DNA of 64,000 nt, from positions 3,210,001 through 3,274,000 of the forward strand of contig JAWNZC010000023.1 in assembly GCA_035771165.1 (NCBI GenBank), given 5' to 3'. The notes under the pieces were generated by a model. That model saw nothing but the letters and a program-made list of their open reading frames with translations. It searched no databases and was not told the DNA's origin. Positions within the stretch are counted from its first letter, which is position 1. Each line of letters opens with the position of its first letter. The DNA comes from Paragorgia papillata. Lineage: Eukaryota; Cnidaria; Anthozoa; Scleralcyonacea; Coralliidae. Made by a program: the position numbers and the translations under genes. Below, piece by piece: positions 1-11,273 of the stretch.

Positions 1-1411
1 GCTGCCTTTCTGACTTTCCTCAGATGATATCGATTACGGCGATATCTTGTTCCTTCAGGAGTTTCAACCATGTATGACCTGTCGTCGATTTTACGTACCA
101 CTATGGCCTTCTTCCAAATCTGGATAGAAGTGTTGCTAGGTTTTATTCGTACTACGTCGCCTGGTTTGAGCTTCGGAAGATCTTTTGCATTGCACGGGTG
201 GCGTGTGCTGTTAGCGCGCTGCCTCTCACCAAAAAGTTAAGCCCGGTTAGACGGGGTTAGTATTTGGATGGGTGACCGCTTGGGAATGACCCTTGTCGGG
301 CTTGGACTCATGAGAGTAGAGTTGTATAGTTGATCTCTCCTGTGCTTCGAGGGTTTTTCGCCGGGTTCTCCGGTTTTCCTCCCTCCATAAAATCAACACC
401 TAACATCTTAGCTGTGATCCGTGGTCTGAACTGTGTCGTTGGCGGCTGCTTGGAGCGCCTTTGATATGCCTCGACACGGCCACGTTGATCTGCGTCCTTC
501 GCAATTCAGCCACTGGCTGCAAGTAAGGATGATTAGCCCCCAGTCCTTTATCCTTTATCCTTATTGCGATTATAGTAGCGTGCTTGTGCGTCCTGTTTTT
601 TCTGGATCTGCTGCTGTTCCTCTGGATTAGGCACCTCTGGACATGCATAGAAGACTTTCTTTGGTTGGGAGCAACGTTTTGGTTCGTCGGCTCATGAATC
701 TCGATCTGAGCTGGACTAGTGTCCATGCCTTGCGTTGGGGTATTCCTCTGGGCGAGAAGGGCCAAGTAGGTGTCTGTGTTGCTGTCTTGTGTCTTGCGTA
801 GTAGTTGTTTTGCTATCTCCACAGCTCCTTCAACTTTCCCATTTGCCTTGCTGTTCCAGGGGCTGATTGTACGGTGGTTGAACTCTCATCACTTTGGAAA
901 AATCCGAAAAGGCTTGACAGGCAAATCGTGGGCCATTGTCGCTTATTACAGTTTCGGGACAGCCGTATCGAGCGAAGTGGCATTTGAGCTTGGAAATCAC
1001 AGCAGGTGCAGTCGTGGTGGAGTTTGTCGATCTCAAATAAATTGCTATATATAATAGTCCATTGTAATGAGGAACTCCTTATCCTTGTATGTGAACAAGT
1101 CAGCCGCAATCTTCTTCCATGGACGACTGGTACCGCATGACTCTTTAACGTTTCCTTTGGTTGCCCAGCGCTGAACTTCTGGCATGTTTCACACGCTTCT
1201 ATACCAGTTGTCGGATCTCCGATGACATCCCAGGCCAGAAAATAAAATCCTTGGCCCGCCTTAGGCACGAATCAGTTCCCATATGCGAAGAGTGTATCTT
1301 CTGCTTCATGAGCGATTGCAGTTTGGTGGGAATAACGACGCGTTCACCTTTGAAGATACACTGAAATAGGGCAGGACTGGCGATGGCAATGATGTCTTGT
1401 CTTTGGACCAT
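1..1411 (-). pseudogene. Gypsy integrase, frameshifted
   Basis: At 1199-1411 the N-terminal zinc-binding segment is visible: spaced histidines and cysteines followed by FWPGM and a hydrophobic stretch. At 813-1150 comes the catalytic core, with the conserved SDNGPRF segment around the second catalytic aspartate and a degenerate following block. At 640-822 lies the helix with DTYLALLAQRNTPTQG and SPAQ, typical of Gypsy integrases. At 1-200 is the C-terminal segment with LPKLKPGDVVRIKP and RSYMVETPEGTRYRRNR. Several frame changes separate the blocks, and the 5S-derived insert splits the C-terminal part. It would have joined element cDNA to host DNA; it cannot do so now. Confidence 0.8.
225..400 (+). 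repeat. 5S rRNA-derived SINE-like insert
   Basis: Positions 234-300 match the internal promoter half of animal 5S rRNA: AGTTAAGC at the A-box, then GGTTAGTATTTGGATGGG and GACCGCTTGGGAAT across the intermediate element and C-box. The 5' third of 5S is absent. The following 90 bases end in a pyrimidine-rich stretch (CTCCGGTTTTCCTCCCTCC) that is not 5S, which suggests a SINE3-type element with a 5S-like head rather than a bare pseudogene. It lies opposite in strand to the Gypsy element and interrupts its integrase. The limits are approximate. Confidence 0.6.
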
Positions 1412-1511
1412 CCTTGGAGAATAACAGCCATCAACGCTTGCAGGGAGTCGTCGCGTTGTGTTTCTACTCTGATTTCATCCAATAGTGGCTTTGAGATGGA
1501 CAGAAGACTTG

Positions 1512-1800
1512 TCATGTTGACGTTCTCAAATTCTTTGTTCTCAGGGCTGTCTGTGCTTGGTAGGGGGCTCTTGAAAGTAGGTCGGCTAATAGCATGTTCT
1601 TCCCTCGCTCATAGGTCACGTCTACGCTGTACTTCTGTAAACGCATCATCATACCTTGAAGACGCTTCGGCGCTTGTGCCAATGGTTTCTTCAGTATTGA
1701 CTCGAGTGGCATGTGGTCACTGTAGACGTGCATGGCAAATGTATATTGGTGAAATCTCTCCAAGGAGAAGACTATCGCTAGCATTTCCTTTTCCATTAAT
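1512..1800 (-). pseudogene. Gypsy RNase H domain
   Basis: A 94-residue open stretch starts with EKEMLAIVFSLERFHQYTF and contains YSDHMPLESI, then AQAPKRLQGMMMRLQKY, VTYERGKNMLLADLLSR. This is the standard C-terminal part of Ty3/Gypsy RNase H, which degrades the RNA strand during reverse transcription. It runs into the linker at 1306-1515 that precedes integrase. The preceding part of the domain (about 1800-1960) is in another frame. Confidence 0.85.
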
Positions 1801-1963
1801 TGAGCGTAACGCTGTTCGGTCAGTGTCAGAACACGACTGATAAAAGCGATTGGTTGGCCCTGACCCTTCTGACTGGCGTCCCACTGGAGCTCGAGTTTGT
1901 GGGCTGGATTATATTAGCTCAGGAATGGTGCATCTGTTACCATTTCTGATTTATTTCACTTGA

Positions 1964-2690
1964 TTAAATGCCCGTTCTTGGTCTGCCGCCCACTCCCACC
2001 CGGTATCTTTGCGGGTAAGTCTCCGAATCGGTTCCATGGCTTCTGCCAGGCGGGGCAGAAACTTCGCTAAATACTTTACAAAACCATTTAGCCGTTGTGC
2101 GTCTTCGACGTCCTGGGGTCTTGGCATCACCTTGATGGCTCTTACTAAGAGCCATCAGCCTCTTACCTTGTCTGGATCTGGTTCCAAACCCTTGGTTGTG
2201 AGCACATGTCCCATGAATTTCACTCTCTTAACTCGTAGTTTGAGCTTGTCTTCATTCAATGCAATACCCCGATCTTTACAGCGCTTCAGCAATGCCTGAA
2301 ACTTCTGTCATGGTCGGCATTCGTGGCCTCCTCTGCTTCCCCCCACGCCATAAACCAGAATATCGTCGGCGATATTCAGCACCCCATCCAAGCCCTCAAT
2401 GGCTTGATTGATACGCTTCTGGAAAATCTCAGGCGACACCGATAATCCAAAAGGTAATCGAAGCCAGCGGTATCTTCCATACGGAGTAGAGAATGTGGTC
2501 AAGAGGCTGGACTCCAGGACACAATGCCAGATGCCTGATCGAAGATTGACCATAGAGAAAACTTTAGCCTGGGCCAACTCTTGTAAAAGTTCATCCAGGA
2601 ATGCCATCTGATATGTTTCTCTCTCGAGGGCTTGGCTGAGGGATCTTGGATCCACACAGATCCGGAGTGCTCCTGACTTCTTTGTTGTGA
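1964..2690 (-). pseudogene. Gypsy reverse transcriptase, frameshifted
   Basis: Minus-strand translation gives ICVDPRSLSQALERE, LAQAKVFSMVNLRSGIWH, TPYGRYRWLRLPFGLSVSPEIF and then LNIADDILVYG, the catalytic box with IADD in place of the usual YADD or YIDD. The thumb region follows in shifted frames around 2100-2300. A stop and a small deletion at about 2694-2705 separate it from the upstream linker. The domain would copy element RNA into DNA; the copy is inactive. Confidence 0.85.
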
Positions 2691-2693
2691 CAA

Positions 2694-3034
2694 CTATTCT
2701 ACGGGTGTAATAATTTCGTCCGCCACCAGTTTGCCACTAATTCTTCTGTAAACGACTCTTTCAAGGCTGTTGGAATACGACGTGACGGAATAATTACGGG
2801 CTGGACATCTGGCTCTACTTCTAAGTGTACTGTCCCCGGAAATGTCCCCACTGGACGCTCGAATACCTCGGAATTCTGCTGACGTCAACTGCTTCATTCT
2901 GCCCGCAGGTTGGCCGCTTAGTGGCGTCGCTGTCACAAAGTTCTCTTTGTGGACTGTCAACAACTTCATATGTTGTGCTGCTTTGGCACCAATCAGTGGC
3001 ATAAGACCTTTCGTGACCACGATGAATACCACAG
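2694..3034 (-). pseudogene. Gypsy protease-RT linker
   Basis: The open stretch begins FIVVTKGLMPLIGAKAAQHM and ends LVADEIITPVE, both standard for the segment between Gypsy protease and reverse transcriptase. The expected continuation (an EPTEWVS-like block) is missing and a stop follows directly. Its upstream half is separated from it by the insertion at about 3035-4196. Confidence 0.75.
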
Positions 3035-4196
3035 ATTATTTTTTTGCGGTCCGGTATCCATCTGATTCGCGCGCTCTGATTGGCTTAGCGAGCGGTCCGT
3101 ATCACACGATACGGACCCCGATACGGACCGCTGCGGATTTCAAAACAAAAACAAAAAAGTTTTACACTCTGTCATTTAAAATTGATCGATTTTTATAACT
3201 ATTTCGCTTGCCACAGAACAAATATATTTAGCAGAGAGCTACGGGGATGCAAATGAGTTTTATTATGCAAAAGATTTTGACAACTGCATGTGAAAACAGC
3301 GAATTTTAAAAGAAACGCTGGGAAAACTATGACAAAGCAAAATTTACGAGCGACATTTATAAAGTTTTAAAGTATTATTGCTCAACGACGTATGAAAACA
3401 GTTTAAAACGGTAGGCAAAACATACATAAACTTGTGAACACAGTATTTTGTATCACTAAATGAAACTATATAGAAGTATATATATATATAAAGAACATAC
3501 CACGAGAAGACAGAAAAGCTGAAACCTTTTACTAAACTGTCATTCTTCTGTTGTCCAACTATACTCAACAAAACCGCTACAAGTCTTTACGGCCTTTAGT
3601 CAAATATTTTCCACATGCCAACCTCATCGTATCATGTCTTTAAGTTACAAATGGCTTACTACAAGCATTTTCGTCTTCAAACTCGAACGACCCACATGAT
3701 TCAATTTCCATGCAGTCAGCCGAGTATTGAAAGCGATTCCCCAAGCGAACAACCAAAAACGAGCAAGCGACGAAGAAGAACGACGAAGAATCTTTATCAA
3801 CAAAACTTTAAAAACACTAGGACTGCATTCTGACTTTCTTCGTAACTAGATCTTCAGGTTTTGACTGTTTTTTTATCACAAAAGAGGTTCCAAGCTTCCC
3901 TGTCAGACTGCATGTCGGCAGTTGTTTACTGTCGAACGATAAACTTTGGACTTTTGAATATCACGTGAACGTCATCTCGATTACGCGATTCAATTATGTT
4001 AATTTACCTAATTATGTAAATTATAAATCGTACGATTAATAAAAAAAATAAATATGTTATTTACCGTTTTGGTCGGTCCGTATAGAGAAATATTTCCCTC
4101 GGTCTCAAAAACGACCCTCGGCCTACGGCCTCGGGCAGTTTTTGAGACCTCGGGAAATATTTCTCTGTACGGATCTCCCAGCCGGTAAATAACATA
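3035..4196. mobile_element. Inverted-repeat insertion inside the Gypsy element
   Basis: Gypsy coding stops near 3034 (FIVV) and resumes near 4198 (RNNKKY), so the intervening 1.16 kb is an insertion. Its right end is a strong hairpin at 4055-4196: TGTTATTTACCG and CGGTAAATAACA bracket two arms containing AGAGAAATATTTCCC and its complement. The left end carries repeated, partly self-complementary GGTCCGTAT motifs (3047-3132), a motif also found in the hairpin, suggesting one family. No transposase is seen. The exact termini and target duplication are not resolved. Confidence 0.55.
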
Positions 4197-4197
4197 T

Positions 4198-4345
4198 ATA
4201 TATTTCTTGTTGTTCCGTGCATTACGAAGAATGAGCCAAGCCGTGCCAAGGAGTGTTACCTCTGATTTATTACACATTAGAAGATTTTTGTTTGTCGGCG
4301 TGAGAGCACAATCTCCGATGAGATCGTGCGTGATGACATTGATGG
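4198..4345 (-). pseudogene. Gypsy aspartic protease fragment
   Basis: Minus-strand translation gives EVDCGASINVITHDLIGDC and, later, LLGTAWLILRNARNNKKY. The D-x-G-A-S motif is the retropepsin active site, here DCGA instead of the commoner DSGA or DTGA. A frameshift just upstream disconnects it from the acidic segment at 4390-4480 (DDSESSDIEF). Confidence 0.65.
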
Positions 4346-4492
4346 ATGCGCCACAATCTACTTCATAGCTTTGTTGTCAATTTCCATCATTGATTCATTG
4401 TGTATATCTCCTTTGAATAACTGGACGTTGTGATACTTGTGATAAACTCGATGTCGCTGGATTCCGAATCATCACCGCTGCCACCATGTTTC

Positions 4493-4518
4493 AATATATA
4501 TATATATATATATATATA
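4493..4518. repeat. (AT)n microsatellite
   Basis: About 13 AT dinucleotides interrupt the gag/protease end of the Gypsy copy. Confidence 0.95.
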
Positions 4519-4619
4519 ACCTTCTTTAAAACATAAACTATAACCCATACAAAATTCTATCACTCTCAAATCCACGTTAAGTCTTCGAGCGTCAAACTGT
4601 CTGCGCATGTCAACTGATT

Positions 4620-5730
4620 AACAATATTAACTTATCAATACCTATTGTAACACTGTACACTAATAAAAAGAAGTGCATTAATTTCAAAATCAGTTTCAGG
4701 AACTCTTTTTAATAGCCAATCAATTTTCTTTCTATCTAGAGCTAACACCCATCTATCTCCCAACAGTTCAGTAGCGGAGGTAAGCAACTCACTAATTGAA
4801 GTTTGCAGCTCAGAGTTTGAATATAGGACAATTTGGCCTAAAAATAGCGTGACACCGCCCTTTTATAAAGCGGACACCTTTTTGCGTCTACGTTGCTATA
4901 GCAACGGAGACGTTACGTACCCGTAAAAACCTATCTGGGTATTGTCACGTATTGCCACGAAATAGGTCACTTCTATCAGATTCATTGGTGCGTGAAACGT
5001 TCGGATCCAATATAAGGAAGGTGTGCCGATGTTCGCCGATGTAGCAACGAAGTAAGTAACAGGGTAATGTGATCTAAGCGGTCGTCTGGTTCGTCCATCT
5101 TGTGTACGAACGATTGAGTCATTGAAAACGAGTTGTTTCTTTCGATTTCGGAAAGATTTTATCAAGGTAAAGAACTAGTTAACTTATACATATGTGTCAC
5201 AATAACGTTAATCTATATAGAACTTGTGGAAACACCATATGCATGAATTACATGTTGTACTGCATGGCCTATCTTTTGATCAGAGTTGTTCGAAAGGAAA
5301 TATACATTTGCAGTTGTTTCGCTCCTAACTCTTAAAGTCATTTTGTCCTCAGAGGCGTTTAGTTCCGAGAGTTACAGACAAAACAGTTTATCGTTACAAA
5401 ATATGGAATTAATATAGTGAGTGCCGCATATTTATTTATTTATTTAATTATTTAATTTATTTATTTAATCAACTTCTAAATTTACATAATGTATTACAGA
5501 AATACTTATTATTTCAGTAACTATTTACAATAATGATGGCCAGTTTACTGAAACAGAAACATGGATTCTTTTAATTCTTTATTAATCCTCTTGCTGACCT
5601 TGTATATATACTTTTATACGGGTTTTTTCCGTTTCAAATTTTCAAAATTTTGAATTTTCTAATCTCACCGTTGACCGTTGTAATAAGGCACTAGTTATTT
5701 TAATATTGTTTCATCATCCTTGTATTCTTG
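4620..5730. other. Intergenic, no gene recognised
   Basis: AT-rich sequence with short stop-limited frames. A small self-complementary stretch (GTTGCTATAGCAAC) sits near 4890 and an A/T-rich run near 5430-5470. No domain-bearing frame is visible. Confidence 0.5.
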
Positions 5731-5881
5731 GTTTTCATCTGACGTCACGGCGGCCATATTGGTGCACAGAAACAATGAAATGGCGACCATATTGGTGCAT
5801 GCACAATCTTTATCTTATTCAAACATTTCGTATTGTTCCACCACCCCAACGGCGCCACCGATCACGTGAGTGAAAACGATC
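5731..5881 (+). mobile_element. MITE, GTTTTCATCTGACGTCA family, copy 1
   Basis: The ends are inverted: GTTTTCATCTGACGTCA at the left and CACGTGAGTGAAAACGATC at the right. Inside, the phrase GGCCATATTGGTGCA occurs, followed by a variant of it. A second copy in reverse orientation lies at 24961-25126, with the same ends and internal phrases, which defines the family. Non-coding. Confidence 0.75.
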
Positions 5882-5887
5882 CATTTA

Positions 5888-6072
5888 ACAAATAGATTCC
5901 ATTTTGCCGTTGTCTGTTCAGTTATAGATGCACAGATGACGTCACAACGTGGTAAGAACAAAAAAGTGGCCCACGAGACGCAGTCGAGTGGGTCACTGAT
6001 GTTCTTACCACGTTGTGACGTCTTCTGTGCATCTATAACTGAACAGACAACAAAAAAATGGAATCTATTTGT
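5888..6072. mobile_element. Near-perfect hairpin MITE
   Basis: Arms of about 72 bases (5888-5959 and 6001-6072) are almost exact reverse complements, from ACAAATAGATTCCATTTT to GTGGTAAGAAC, around a 41-base loop. This is a foldback MITE inserted immediately beside the element at 5731-5881. Long frames through it on both strands are products of the palindrome. Confidence 0.8.
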
Positions 6073-6275
6073 TTTATACAATTAAAATTTAAAAGGTTTT
6101 TGTCGAAACTCTTGCCGGATTTTGGGGCATGAAGAAGGAAAAAAGCAAGTCAGCTGACGTGATCTGACGTGATCATGTGTCTGTCCTCTAATAGATCATG
6201 GCCAACAACCAATGAAAACACGCATAGCAACCAGGGTATTGTATAAATATAGATATTTAATTATAGACACTTGGT

Positions 6276-6312
6276 CTGATGATGACTTTGTAATAAAGTC
6301 GAAATATCACCT
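6276..6312 (+). ncRNA. Hammerhead-like core motif (candidate)
   Basis: CTGATGA (6276-6282) is followed after one base by a perfect six-pair helix, GACTTT and AAAGTC around a five-base loop, then GAAA (6301-6304). This is the order of a hammerhead ribozyme core, helix II and GAAA. The extra base before helix II is unusual, and helices I and III are not convincing. Sequences of this kind are known in the terminal repeats of Penelope-like retroelements, which is the likeliest source. Confidence 0.35.
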
Positions 6313-6965
6313 TGTTTTAGCTCATATTTTGAGTTTCAAGATATTTAAATTACGGTTCACGCTTGTCTTCTAATTTTCGCATAAATGTTTTAGAATCGAT
6401 TTGTTTACGAGGACGTCTTAACTGTTTTCAATTCTTGAGTAAAATCTTTTTACCTTGAGTAAATGAAAGTTGTAATACAATTCTTCATTTCTTCTACAAG
6501 ATGTACTTCACTCCTATAAAACTTTTGCCGCCATTTTGCCACGCAAAACCCACGATCGGCGTGTCAGACACAAATAACGTAAAGGGACCATTACTATGCA
6601 TTCCCTCTTACCTAATTTATGTTATATTGACATCCTCGGACAGGGATGATCGAGTTGTAAACTCGTAATATCTCTTCTCTATTTCCTGTCCGCATAGGTA
6701 TGCTTAGTATCTTATTCTGGTTATAGCCAGACAATTTTATTCACTTCTGGAGAATGCCACAAAAAGAGATGTTTTAAAATCGTAAAGCAATCGCCACGAA
6801 TACTTGTAAGTCTTGTAAGTAACTCGAGCTCGAAATTTATGAATAAATATGTTGCCTAGCAACTCATGAATGTAAATAAAGAGAGCCTCGCAATATGGTG
6901 GCCAATATTTATTACACTTGATATTCTAATAGCCGTGTTCTAATTTACTATATTACGATTACAAT

Positions 6966-7941
6966 ATGACGTCTGTGAAGAAGAAAAAGAACGCTACAAA
7001 GAGTCTGCCGTTTGATATATACCTGAACCTTGATATTTCCGGGGACAGATTTTCGGTTCGGAACGTAACAACCGAGACGAAAATCAAGAAACTTAAAATT
7101 CAGGTCGAACTCGTAGCTGGAATCCCTTACAACATTCAAAGGCTACACTACCTCGACAAATCTGATATGGTAGAAGAGTCGGATCTAAGACACAATGATG
7201 TAGTACCAGGCGCTACAATCGATCTGACACTTTGGAAAATGTGGGAGAATGTTGTGAAGGTTGTCGTCAGAGGGAACGTAAAGGAGACGCTGTCTTTGGG
7301 CCTCACGCTGGACAAGGAATGGGAGAAACTCGACCGGGCTTTCTATAAACATAAAGTCGAGACCGCTAAGGAGAAACTTCATGTATCACTACTTATTGCA
7401 GCGCATCGTAATAACACAGAACTTGTAAAAGCCTTGCTGGATCTAGGGGCGGATATTAATTATAAGACGTCGATGGGTAGGACAGCTTTACATATGGCGG
7501 CGTCACAGGGCAACTCTGATTGCATCGATATGATGTTGCAACGAGGGGCGTGCATAGAAGTAATGGACGTAGAGGGGAAATCGCCCGTCGATACGGCAAA
7601 CGCTTGGGGAAAGAAGGACAGCGAGAGACATTTGTTTCTCTACCAGTGGCAGACACGGGCTTCTAAGGCGAACACAAAGAAGAAGAGCCCATTGATGATG
7701 CACCAGAAGTTTGATTCGTCATTACCAACTTGGCTACGAGGGGACTATGGACAGGTATATTACGCAAATATTTTACCTCCAGGGGAATTCTCTGGCAGTG
7801 TGATCAGTGCGCCTCGACGAAAACCTGTGAGGGGTATGGTTGGCAAGGAACAGAGCACCAGGGAATTGGGTAGTGGAGGAAGTTGTTCGCACCACAGGAC
7901 ACTTGTTGATATTGAGAGCATTGACGAAGAGAAAGAGGATG
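6966..7941 (+). CDS. ANKRD60-like protein, exon 1 (ubiquitin-like + ankyrin)
   Basis: The first ATG of a long open frame gives 325 codons plus one base before a good donor (GATG/GTAGGT at 7942). Residues 1-12 are lysine-rich. Residues 16-90 form a ubiquitin-like fold (FDIYLNLDISGDRF ... IPYNIQRLHYLDKSDM ... VPGATIDLTLW). Residues 138-215 hold ankyrin repeats (LIAAHRNNTELVKALLDLGA; GRTALHMAASQGNSDCIDMM; GKSPVDTANAWGK). A basic linker and a segment with LPTWLRGDYGQVYY follow. UBL plus ankyrin in this order is the architecture of ANKRD60 and its relative ANKUB1. The partner and role are not known from sequence; a cytoplasmic scaffold is a guess. No signal peptide or membrane segment is seen. Without splicing the frame would run on to 7988. 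Confidence 0.8.
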
Positions 7942-8061
7942 GTAGGTCAGCTACATGTATCTTGTACATGTGCAGTAGTCTAGATTAGGAAGAGTTTCAA
8001 TGCCCTTGCGAGCTCAGCCATCAATTGCAACGCCTTGAAATAATGGGGGCTCAAAATTACC

Positions 8062-8094
8062 TCTGACAGGAGTTATGTTTTCACTTCAATCTGT

Positions 8095-8141
<47 letters not shown>

Positions 8142-8310
8142 GCCTGTCCATCAAGCATTTCATTCATATACTGTACATGTACATGTAAGTGTGGTGAGCT
8201 AACCTGGTGAGCAGGATGGATTGCCTCCATATACTGTACACACCCTAATAACCCACTGGTTGAAATGTATATGTACCGTAGTCTCCGAGTGCCTTCTAGT
8301 TTTACTGTAG
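8062..8310 (+). repeat. TCTG-bearing dispersed repeat, copy 1 (intronic)
   Basis: The sequence starts GGAGTTATGTTTTCAC, runs into (TCTG)n at about 8096-8142 and ends AGTCTCCGAGTGCCTTCTAGTT. The same head, TCTG body and tail occur at 16690-17320, and related middle and tail pieces at 50085-50885. It lies in intron 1 of the ankyrin gene. Confidence 0.65.
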
Positions 8311-8439
8311 ATCTAAGTACATGTACATGCTATTAATCCCTCCAAATTCACATTGATCTGACTGATCATGCTTACTGACCTAATGAAGCATTATTTCAAA
8401 CACTGACTATACCTTCACCAGCATAGGTGTAGAGTTTTG

Positions 8440-8760
8440 TTTTTGTTAGAGTCTTGGAAATGCCATTTCCTGCATTCTGAGGGGTGATTTTTAAGAACAC
8501 TGAAGGTCATGAAATGTCATGAAAACTAGTTAAAATACAACACATTTCAACAATTTTTTGATGTTGTGTTTGCTGGGTTGACTTATCACTGTATATGGGT
8601 GCTTTTGGCTGACAGGAATGAGGCTGTAACAGTTACTTTAGCCTAACAAGTAACCTATAATTTGTGAATGGTGATTGATGAGTCAGTTGCTGCAAAATTT
8701 CTGGGGGCTCAGCCCCCCCATTAAGATTTCTCGGGGGGGGGCTAAAGCCCCTCAGTATTT
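8440..8760 (+). repeat. Dispersed repeat with CTTTCCTGCATT / GGGGGCTCAGCC phrases
   Basis: GAAATGCCATTTCCTGCATTC and, 260 bases later, GGGGGCTCAGCCCCCC are matched in the same order and spacing at 18805-19035. Pieces of one transposable family; class unknown, non-coding. Confidence 0.5.
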
Positions 8761-9614
8761 TATCTCCTGCCTGCCCTTTATTTGTTGAACAGGAAATTGA
8801 TACTTCGATTGCAATTATTAACCTGCAGCCCGAGTGGGCCAAAAACAGTATCTTTACTCTGTCTAACCAAGGACAATTTTACTTCTCAAAGGGAGAATTA
8901 AGCCAGTTCAGCTTAAGTTATAAACTGGTCATTGGGGAGGGAGCAAGTGAGAAGCAGTTTGATTTAATTTGCAGCAAAACAAATGGGTGTCATCTATCTC
9001 TGTCAACCACAGTTGATGATGATACAGTAGTATTAATTGGGCACATGATCTACAGTACTGTACTAACTATAATTGTAATTGAGATGTCTTAGAAGCATTA
9101 ATCCAATGTACTGGAATTACTATAACTCAAGGAGATATACCAGATTCTGCACACTTGTAAACACAACATTATAAAAATTCAAATCTAATTAAACCGTGTT
9201 TGAGGGATGTGCATACTGGTCAGGTTCTGGATACTCATATGTATATATAATTATATTAAAGTTAAGATATCAGTAATAACTATCTGGTAAAATCTAGAAT
9301 ATGCAGCAAAATTTGTCAGATATTTACCAAATGGTGTTGCTGGCTTCTCTTAAAACCATGATGAAACTTGTTGGAAACATGACAGTCTGTGGTAATTACA
9401 TGTAGAGCAGATCGATCAACAGAGAAGCTGAAAATTGACAATATTCAACATCTTGTTCAAATTTATTATAAACCCTTTCTTGTCTGTAAAAAGAAACTAC
9501 ACAAAAATTGTTTATTGACTTAATTTTTTAGGGGTTGGTCAAATCCAAGTATCTTAACTATGCAATAGGCAAAAGTACTGTAACATTATTTTATCCATCT
9601 TTTTTTACTTCTAG

Positions 9615-9716
9615 ACTTTCATGAAAGTGTGAAACCAGTGCCTACAACATATGTTGGAATGGCAGAGCAGAATAAACCAGTGAGAATGCAAACCATGATA
9701 AATGCAAATGTTTCTG
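9615..9716 (+). CDS. ANKRD60-like protein, exon 2
   Basis: A 102-base segment sits between a strong acceptor (TTTTTTACTTCTAG) and donor (TCTG/GTAAGT). Joined in phase 1 to exon 1 it stays open and reads DFHESVKPVPTTYVGMAEQN and onward to NANVS, leaving one base. The match of phase, splice signals and open frame supports it as a real exon. Confidence 0.7.
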
Positions 9717-9767
9717 GTAAGTCATGATTTAGTCCAATGAAGACAAGTTTCCAGTCAGTACTATCTT

Positions 9768-9784
9768 GGGGGGGGGGGGGGGGG
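9768..9784. repeat. Poly-G tract
   Basis: Seventeen consecutive G just after exon 2 of the ankyrin gene. Long poly-G or poly-C runs recur at about 16481-16523, 22665-22679, 40531-40550, 43759-43780 and 57947-57969. Confidence 0.9.
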
Positions 9785-10104
9785 TGGATTAAACAGCATA
9801 GAACTTGCTCCTGAGCCTCAGGGGCCAGAAGGTTCCCAAAGATTTACATCCATACTAGTATTAACTAGTAAAGCCAAAAATTAATTTACATATAGCCCAG
9901 TGATTTTCAGATTCAGAATCACTTGCAAGTCAACACTTATGGGTCCAAGTGCACCATACTACATGTAGTTTTCAAAAAGATCTTGATCCAGCTTATTGAG
10001 GGGGCTGACCTGTTCATACAAAAAAAATAGCCAAGTCCCTGTTTATACTTGCCCAGTGTCTTCCCTACAGACATAAACAAATGCTTTCCTAGCAGGCTGG
10101 AAAC

Positions 10105-10978
10105 TTAGAGGATGCGTGTTTATATGAAGGTGGTTGAGCCAGCCTGGGTGCCTGGCCTAGTAGCCCAGTTTGCTGAGATCTCACTTATGCTATTATTTAC
10201 CAGTATTGTTAATTTTCATCTTACAAGTGTTAAAATGACAACCAAGCCTGCAGCCTGTCTAGCCGAGATCTCACTTTGTGTGACTGTGGTTACCCATTCT
10301 GGTTTTTTACTTTTTCCCAGGCACGCAATGAGGGGGGAGTCAGAGGGGGTGATCACCCCCCTTTTTTGGGGGTGCGATGGAAATTTTGGAGGTCAAAAGT
10401 TACTTTTACTCTTTTTAGGGCCTTTGAGTTTTGCCATTTTTATACTGAATGATATGAAGTTCCAAATTTATAAAATTTGCAAAAGAGTTTGTCATGATCT
10501 TGTTTTCTCCTTACGTTTTATGCAAAAGTCAGGGGAGCATGCCCTGTGGTAAAACGACCCCCCTTTCAAAAATCCTGGTTGCGCCCTTGCTTTTTCCACA
10601 TGTAAACACAATTGACCAGGCTGGCTCACCTATCCAGGTTGGCACTAAGAGTTTTGTACATGTAACAAAATTTGTTTTTATCAGCTTTTTTCAACACATT
10701 AACAATTCACAAGTTAATCTGTTTGTTTAATGTACAGTTAATATTTAAAACAATGAGCTTTTGTGTCTTCCCAGAACTGATAAATTACCCAATTAACACA
10801 ACAAGCAAGCCAGCCAGCTAGGCCAGTCAGCCCTTGTGAAAATCATCTCGGGAAAAGCGGGCTAGCTCAGGGTACTTACCTGGGCTGGTTTGCCTCCATA
10901 TTAGCCTGCGAGCAGACCAAAGCCACACCTCCCTATTAAAGACAGGCTAGTGAGGCTACCTTCATATAAACACCCTCT
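10105..10978 (+). mobile_element. TIR element of the GTGTTTATATGAAGG family
   Basis: The left end GTGTTTATATGAAGG and the right end CCTTCATATAAACAC, with AGAGG and CCTCT outside, are inverted. Internal phrases (GAGATCTCAC, AAGCCAGCCAGC, ATTTTCATC) recur near 24613-24760, 33780-33930 and 38093-38316. It carries a nested G/C-rich insert around 10330-10590. Non-coding. Confidence 0.55.
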
Positions 10979-11273
10979 TAATACTGTTTGGAAATTTATA
11001 ATTGACTTTTCTAAAACTTAAAAGCAAGCAAACAAATAGTAGAACTGAAAATATTCTTATTCAGTTCGGTTCTTAATAAGGATACAAAGAATGAAAAAAA
11101 TCCTAATTGTGGAAAACAGACCACTACAGGTACGCCTAGGGCACTACATATTATTAAACCCAGCATGATACATATTGTTTGTATGAACAATGTTATTAAA
11201 CTTTGTACTTGAATTTCAAAGCCTTTGAATTTCTTGAAAGAGTAATTTTGGAATTTTTTACTTAAAACTCAAG

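Larger units (their letters stand above)
1..4620 (-). mobile_element. Degraded Ty3/Gypsy LTR retrotransposon (pol region)
   Basis: Read on the minus strand, the order is protease, protease-RT linker, reverse transcriptase, RNase H, integrase zinc-binding domain, integrase core and integrase C-terminal region, which is the Ty3/Gypsy order. The blocks lie in different frames separated by stops and frameshifts, so the copy is dead. It is truncated by the left window edge and no LTR could be identified; the right limit near 4620 is approximate. Two later insertions interrupt it (about 225-400 and about 3035-4196). Residue patterns resemble the K02A2.6-like Gypsy lineage that is widespread in invertebrates. 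The class is secure, the clade is inferred. Confidence 0.85.

Noticed and set aside
225..310. Functional 5S rRNA gene
   Set aside because: The 5' third of the molecule is missing and the 3' end diverges; it is a derived insert.
5815..6085. Matching open frames on opposite strands
   Set aside because: The near-perfect palindrome forces similar frames on both strands.
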